DNA of 20,729 nt from Haplomitrium mnioides (taxonomy: Eukaryota; Marchantiophyta; Haplomitriopsida; Calobryales). The stretch is from contig JBNGIS010038048.1 in assembly GCA_049999725.1 (NCBI GenBank), forward strand, positions 32,441 to 53,169, in the 5' to 3' direction. Shown here in pieces: positions 16,101 to 20,729 of the stretch; the first letter of the stretch is position 1; each line of letters begins with the position of its first letter. A program made the translations under genes and the position numbers. The notes beneath the pieces are model-generated. The model was not told the origin of the DNA, ran no database searches, and was given only the letters and a program-made list of their open reading frames with translations.

Positions 16101-17273
16101 ATAAAGAACAAAAGAAGGCTCATTTTTGGCCCCCTCTCTCACGTTCTTTTTCTTGAAGGCGCCGCACTATGGCTGGATGGTTCTTGGACACCGCGAGGTG
16201 GACAATTTTTCTCAGACGATGGTGGAGAGAGAGAGCTAGTGGCATTGGATATGAATTCTTTTGTGGTTTGTAGAGGAGAAAATGATGTATAGGTTGGAGG
16301 GGTGAGACGCCACTTGTGAACAAATTGTTTTTGGGATGATGGAACGCTAAGCATGACTTGAGAAAGATTTTAGGCAGCCAAAGACGCGAAGGAATGAAGG
16401 CCTCGTTGCAGGGATGCCACCAGAAGTCAAAAAGGTATCACGCATCAGCTCGGGCAGTTATGAAAAACATCAGGAATTTTGGCGCAGAAGACTTGGTGGA
16501 CTGTAAAAAAAAAAAGTGGATTGCAAAGGCATCGGTAGATACATTGGAGCAATTGCAGCAATAGCAGTTCTTAAGAGACATTTCTATGTGATGGCAGTTG
16601 ATCCTATGTGTGCGTTGATCAGGTTCCAAGTGTGACCAGGTGACACTGGCTGTGGAGGTGGTGAACAAGTGATCTATATGGAGGAGAAATTTGAATTTGA
16701 AAGGGTGGGGGGACTGTAAGAAGAAGGTTCAATGGACGATGAGTGGATCGATCTGATCAACTGACGAATCTTTGGAACAAGGGGTGAACTAGAAGAGAAG
16801 TGGATGCATGAGTAATCGGTGTCAGATGAAGGGCAAAGTCGTAGCATCCAACTATGCTCTTGTGTACAATGAGATCTGTGTGTTATTTATGGGAGCTGGA
16901 TCCAAAGCTTGCTTACAGCAAGCCGGTTAGGACTTGCAGAATCGTTTGTTTCCCACGCTGGATACTGTCCTTCATTGCCAAACATTATAGAAAATGATCA
17001 AGAAGATGAAACCAACGTTGGAGCCATGAACGATTGGGTCGAGTGGTCTGGGGGTAGTGCTGTTTGGCTGATTGTCGCGGTGCATGAAGTGGGAGAGAGA
17101 AATTGAGAGCTTGGCGTTGAGCTCCAAGACACCACTATATGATTCAATGGGAAAGGGTTTTTCTTGATGCGTTGCGCAGGTGATTGTCACGCAACTCTTG
17201 ATCGATTTTGGTTTTAAGTGGGTACAACAAATTTTGTACCATCTCATTTGACATTTTTTCTATATTCCTTTAA
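16101..17273. other. Less AT-rich segment without an identifiable gene
   Basis: Base composition changes here: GC-containing words such as GGCGCCGCAC and CACCGCGAGG become common. Several modest frames exist on the plus strand, for example 16358-16564 and 16909-17106 (SFVSHAGYCPSLPNIIEND). They have ordinary protein-like composition but no motif I recognise and no agreement between neighbouring frames. It could be a decayed host gene, a pseudogene or an unrecognised transposon. Confidence 0.35.
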
Positions 17274-17904
17274 GTGGCAGCAGTTCAATGTGCCCCAAAA
17301 TCATGTCGATCACATGTGAACCAGCAGTTCGGCAGAGGAGGTATGAGCACTTCCGCTGCCTATGGTCATCATAGCACTGTCCCTCTCTATTCATGCTGGG
17401 ATAGCATCAAGCGGTATGAGATCAAGCACCAAGTGGGAGAACAAGAAAGGAAAGAGATTCAGAAGAAAAAAAAAAGACATTGTTTGTGAGCGTACTGTCT
17501 GTCTGAATTGCGGTGCTGTATTGAGCGTGGGGAGTCTAAATCCGAGAGTACCTACTTCCCACTCGAATCAATTGCTGAGCCTTGTGATATTGCGCCTCTC
17601 GGTGTGCTAGCCGATCTCGATCTAAATGCGTAAAAGTGAGCCCTCTCCAAAACTACTCACAGTGCCAATGTCGAATGGGCTCAAAGATGGATAACAGCTA
17701 TGGAAAAAATCCAAAAACGACAGGAGTATGGGTCGGTCATAGATGATTACAGAAGGAGGGTGCATGAAGTTGATTTTCTTGTTTCAATCGACACGATCCA
17801 GGAGGCTTTTGTGTAGGGATGTTGAACCTCTGGAATTGATTCGCGTATTTAGTCAACATCTAGTGAAGCGGGGTGAGCTTAAGTGGACTGTGAGGAGTGA
17901 TTGA
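17274..17904 (+). pseudogene. Unidentified broken coding stretch
   Basis: Frame 3 from 17274 is open except for TGA 17487, TAA 17631 and TGA 17637. It reads SCWDSIKRYEIKHQVGEQER, then LESIAEPCDIAPLGVLADL, then ANVEWAQRWITAMEKIQK, DDYRRRVHEVDF and LVSIDTIQEAF. A shift near 17815 continues in frame 1 as RDVEPLELIRVFSQHLVKR, stopping at TGA 17902-17904. The amino-acid usage and the way frames join at a single shift suggest a once-real protein that was mostly helical and charged in its second half. I do not recognise the family. A poly-A run at 17467-17475 may be a source of frameshift. Chance cannot be excluded. Confidence 0.3.
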
Positions 17905-19330
17905 TCGCTCATGGGCATGGTGTTGGCTAGTGGAGACGGATAAATGAATCGATGGCGAGTAATGGAAGCAGCTTGTGCTTCTAGATTGTCAAGACAGTTT
18001 TTGAATTATGCAAGGAAGAACACCAAGAAAAGTGACGAGGTATGTAGAAGAACAAGGAGAACAAAATCAATGCATGTGATAAGGGCTCATTTGGGGAAAT
18101 GGTGAAACAAGGGATGGTCAGCTCACCAGGCAAGGCCTCAACATAAGAATGTGACCGGAGTGGGAATTTAAAAGAAAAAAAAAATCTAAGACAGGAAAGG
18201 TGGAGTTGACCTCAATATATGAATACATTACAGTGGAATTATTGGGGAGTTAAAGGGTGGAGATTAGTGGTTTTGAGCACAAGATGGATGAGTGGTAGGA
18301 AGTGAAGAATATGGTTGTAGGAATAGCAAGGTGGGGGTGTGATTGTGGAGTTAGTGGAGAACTATTGTTTTCAGGTAAGAAGAATAATGAGAGTACAAAA
18401 GAATCAGTAAAGTAGAGGATATGGAGGTGTTGGTGGTGAGTACATTTGAAGCAAGGAGGACAAAAGGTTGATTTAAAAGTAGATGTTACAATGGTGTTGT
18501 TGCAGAAGGGTGAATTGATAAGCAAAGACAAAAAGGAGAAGGGTGGCAGTACCTTCTGAAAGGGGTTAAAAATTTGGTCGACGAGGAATGGTAGGATGAA
18601 TATAGTAGCCTTGAGGGTTATACTGAAGAAGGAGTTATCGGTGGTGCAAGTGGGGCTCAAGGCTGTCAAGAATCTCACCCGAGGTTGGGCATACTAGTTG
18701 GTAGCTAAGGTAATTAAAATTTGAAAACAGTGTTGTTGTATATTCGTGTGTGTGTTTAGTCTTTGTCCGTTTAATAGAGTTTGTCTTGTATTCAGTATTT
18801 CATGGAAGTTAATGTGGTGCATTAGTAAACCATCTTGTGTGTGTTGGGAGTGAGTGTGTGTTATAGGCTGTTGAGTGAAGAAGGGAACTTACCATTCCTA
18901 TAGAGCTACAATAGAGTGAAGAGTTAGAGAAGTTCAAAGTTGAGGAGCTATGCTCAAACAAGGGAAGTCAAACAATCTGAAAGTGAATTGGCAATGTTTA
19001 TTGGTTATACCTGAATTCAACAAAGTGATGGTCCTTATATTGTGAATGCATGTGAGTTTGGGTTAGGCATGTCTAGTTTTGTCTTTCCTTGTCAAAACAC
19101 CTAAAAATCATATGCATTTGAATTATTTCTTTTCAGGTATGGGTTACTATTCTTAAGCTAAAAGACCAACCAGCATGCCAAAAGTTGTTTACAGGTCCTA
19201 AGCTGGTCTTGGGGGAAGAAGCACCCTCACGATCCTTTGCATCTTGATGGACATCACTACCAACATGACCAAGAGTATCCCTAGATAGCCCGATCAGCGG
19301 GAATCCTTACCTTGTCTCAACCCAGTGACT
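17905..19330. other. No identifiable gene; purine-rich then GT-rich DNA
   Basis: The plus strand is strongly purine-rich from about 18000 to 18700, which leaves a long open frame on the complement (18678-18250, 142 codons, Ser/Phe/Leu/Pro-rich). I treat that as composition-driven. From 18740 to 18870 there are scattered GTGTGT runs. No domain, RNA gene or LTR is evident. Confidence 0.45.
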
Positions 19331-19336
19331 TAAATC

Positions 19337-19717
19337 TTGAAGTTAGGCATTATACTACAACAACCTAACCGACTGACCAAAAAACAAGGCTCCTCTCTCT
19401 TTGCCCTGCATTTCAAGACTTTACAGTGGCGTCATTGCCGCTTTCTCTGCCTTGTCCTTCTTAATCATTTTTTCTGGTTGGCTCTTCAATGGGCCATAGC
19501 CCCTGCACCCAACATGTCTTTTGCTGAAATGGCAGAAGCATGTAACATGACCTTAGATTATTTCCTGTATCGTATGTGGGTGGAGACCATTGATACTCTG
19601 TGGTGGTTAGCTACTTGGATTCCATTGGATACTCTCAGTTTTGAAGACAGAGCCGGTTACCATCCTTCAATCTATACAGTTGTTAGTAGTTTTTTCTTCG
19701 TTGTGCATTTTAGTTAG
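19337..19717 (+). CDS. Hypothetical open frame upstream of element 4 gag
   Basis: A 126-codon frame from a non-ATG start. The first ATG giving a protein-like reading is at 19514: MSFAEMAEACNMTLDYFLYR, followed by MWVETIDTLWWLATWIPLD and LSFEDRAGYHPS. The residues before it (FLCLVLLNHFFWLALQWAI) are hydrophobic. It lies about 250 bp ahead of the broken gag of element 4 on the same strand, so it may be a decayed leader or N-terminal gag segment of that element. I do not recognise it, and it could be a chance frame. Confidence 0.25.
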   Translation: MKLGIILQQPNRLTKKQGSSLFALHFKTLQWRHCRFLCLVLLNHFFWLALQWAIAPAPNMSFAEMAEACNMTLDYFLYRMWVETIDTLWWLATWIPLDTLSFEDRAGYHPSIYTVVSSFFFVVHFS

Positions 19718-19967
19718 TTCTTGTAGAGTCGGTTTCTTTATATCCCATGAACTATAGTGTTTCTCTTTGATCCAACCTAGTTCTCTTACATTCCAGATAT
19801 GAGGTGTGCCACACCTTTCTTTTGTCAATTCAATTTGCATTTGCATGTTGGGCTAGAGGTCGTGGGCTACAGGTTTCTTTTATTTTTGTGGCACATCCCT
19901 CTTCTGGAATCTTGGAGTCTAGTTCTAAATCTTCGGGGAACACGGTTGCTTCATTTGGTGTATGAAG

Positions 19968-20500
19968 CGTCCTCCTCCACTTCCTACCTCTTCTTGATCT
20001 GAAAAGTACGTCCGTAGGTGTCTGCGTCCGTTGCATCCTAGGAAGAAAACTCGACTATCCCGTTCTCCCTCTCTTGTTCCCAATCAGGTCCCAGTCATGG
20101 CTTTCCAACATCAATTACCTTCGAGATACAAATGTTAGAAATTTGTTGGCTAGATGATTATTGATCAGGTAGATGCGAGCACGCATCTGAATTGTTTTCT
20201 GGCCTTAGCCACAGCTATAGAGGATCCTGAGGATGTTCTTAGACATCAGTTCCTGACCACCTTAGATGGCGATGCTATCTACTAGTACTTCAGAGAGGCC
20301 GCTGCCATAGTTTCATGGCCTGATCTTTGTACAACATTTCTGGACCGTTTTCGTCCAACATACCACTTTGATCGTGCATGAGATGACCTCTTTTGCATTC
20401 GAATGTATGTTGTAGAGTCCATTCAGTACTACAACAACTGATTTAAAGTAGTAGTCAGTAATAGAAGAACTCCCCTAACAGTCGCTACTTTGAACCAAGA
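19968..20500 (+). pseudogene. gag: Element 4: broken retrotransposon gag
   Basis: Frame 3 gives a basic, proline-rich start (HPRKKTRLSRSPSLVPNQVP), then HLNCFLALATAIEDPEDVLRH, FLTTLDGDAIY, stop, YFREAAAIVSWPDLCTTFLDRF, RPTYHFDRA, stop, DDLFCIRM, VESIQYYNN, stop, FKVVVSN. This is the retrotransposon gag core: a W/Y-x-x-x-FR segment, SW-x-x-L-x-x-x-F-x-x-RF, and ES-[VI]-x-x-Y-x-x-RF. In-frame stops lie at 19995, 20136, 20151, 20283, 20379 and 20439. It is on the plus strand, and its pol would lie beyond the right edge. It could belong to the same family as element 2, which lacks gag here, or to a further element. Confidence 0.7.
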
Positions 20501-20729
20501 ACCGCTACTGAGTTCCTATTTCACTTAGCAGTCAAATTTTTTTTTCGAAGATTTGGCAAACATCAAATTTAAGACTAAAATCTTCTTTTCGAAAAAAAAT
20601 CGTTTTTTATTGACAAAAATTCATATTTTCCATTTAGATTATATTTCAAATATTTCTTTATAGAAAAAAACTTGAAAAACAAACATTTTGGTTATTTGAA
20701 TATTTTAAAAAAACTTGACACTATTGTGA
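20501..20729. other. AT-rich tail of the window
   Basis: Long T and A runs (20528-20546, 20597-20607) and no open frame. Gag homology is no longer readable. Confidence 0.5.

Noticed and set aside
18250-18678. Minus-strand open frame of 142 codons, Ser/Phe/Pro-rich
   Set aside because: The plus strand is purine-rich here, so stop codons are rare on the complement. No domain or motif is visible.

Overview
The window looks like nuclear DNA from a land plant with a large, repeat-rich genome. It is AT-rich and has no operon-like gene packing, ribosome-binding-site architecture or intact long reading frame. Nearly every recognisable coding stretch is a decayed LTR retrotransposon. The species cannot be named. 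The PHD-finger polyprotein remnant at 7501-8640 resembles families I associate with green algae and non-flowering plants, so a moss, lycophyte, fern or gymnosperm is my weak guess.

Layout: (1) 1-1960 is AT-rich non-coding DNA with a 52-bp tandem array at 649-978. (2) 1966-7498 (+) is element 1, a 5'-truncated Ty3/gypsy element. It has gag C-terminus, CCHC knuckle, protease, reverse transcriptase, RNase H, integrase, polypurine tract and a proposed 3' LTR of about 1.2 kb. It carries many in-frame stops and frameshifts. (3) 7501-8640 (+) is element 2, a fragment of a different retroelement. A protease with an intact DTGA motif is joined directly to an integrase C-terminus and a ruined PHD finger, with RT, RNase H and the integrase core missing. 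(4) 8805-9315 holds two direct copies of a hairpin-rich sequence 386 bp apart, possibly U3 ends of LTRs. (5) 9325 to about 14884 (-) is element 3, a second Ty3/gypsy element in reverse orientation. It has a possible 5' LTR, a degenerate tRNA-Asp-type primer binding site, gag, protease and RT, and is cut off inside RT. (6) About 14885-16100 is non-coding with microsatellites. (7) 16100-18700 is less AT-rich and has broken frames of unidentified origin; the best is 17274-17904. (8) 18700-19960 is mostly empty. (9) 19968 to about 20500 (+) is element 4, a broken gag from a further retroelement whose pol would lie beyond the right edge.

No gene here appears functional. Element 1 has RT FIDD changed to FIDY and RNase H TDH changed to TYH. 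Element 3 has both RT catalytic Asp codons read as Asn. Most readable lesions are transitions, consistent with long silencing by cytosine methylation. Elements 1 and 3 share the same gag-pro-RT order and gag-pro spacer motifs. No chromodomain follows integrase in element 1, so both fit the non-chromovirus Tat/Athila-like branch better than chromoviruses. The window records nested and adjacent insertions rather than a pathway.
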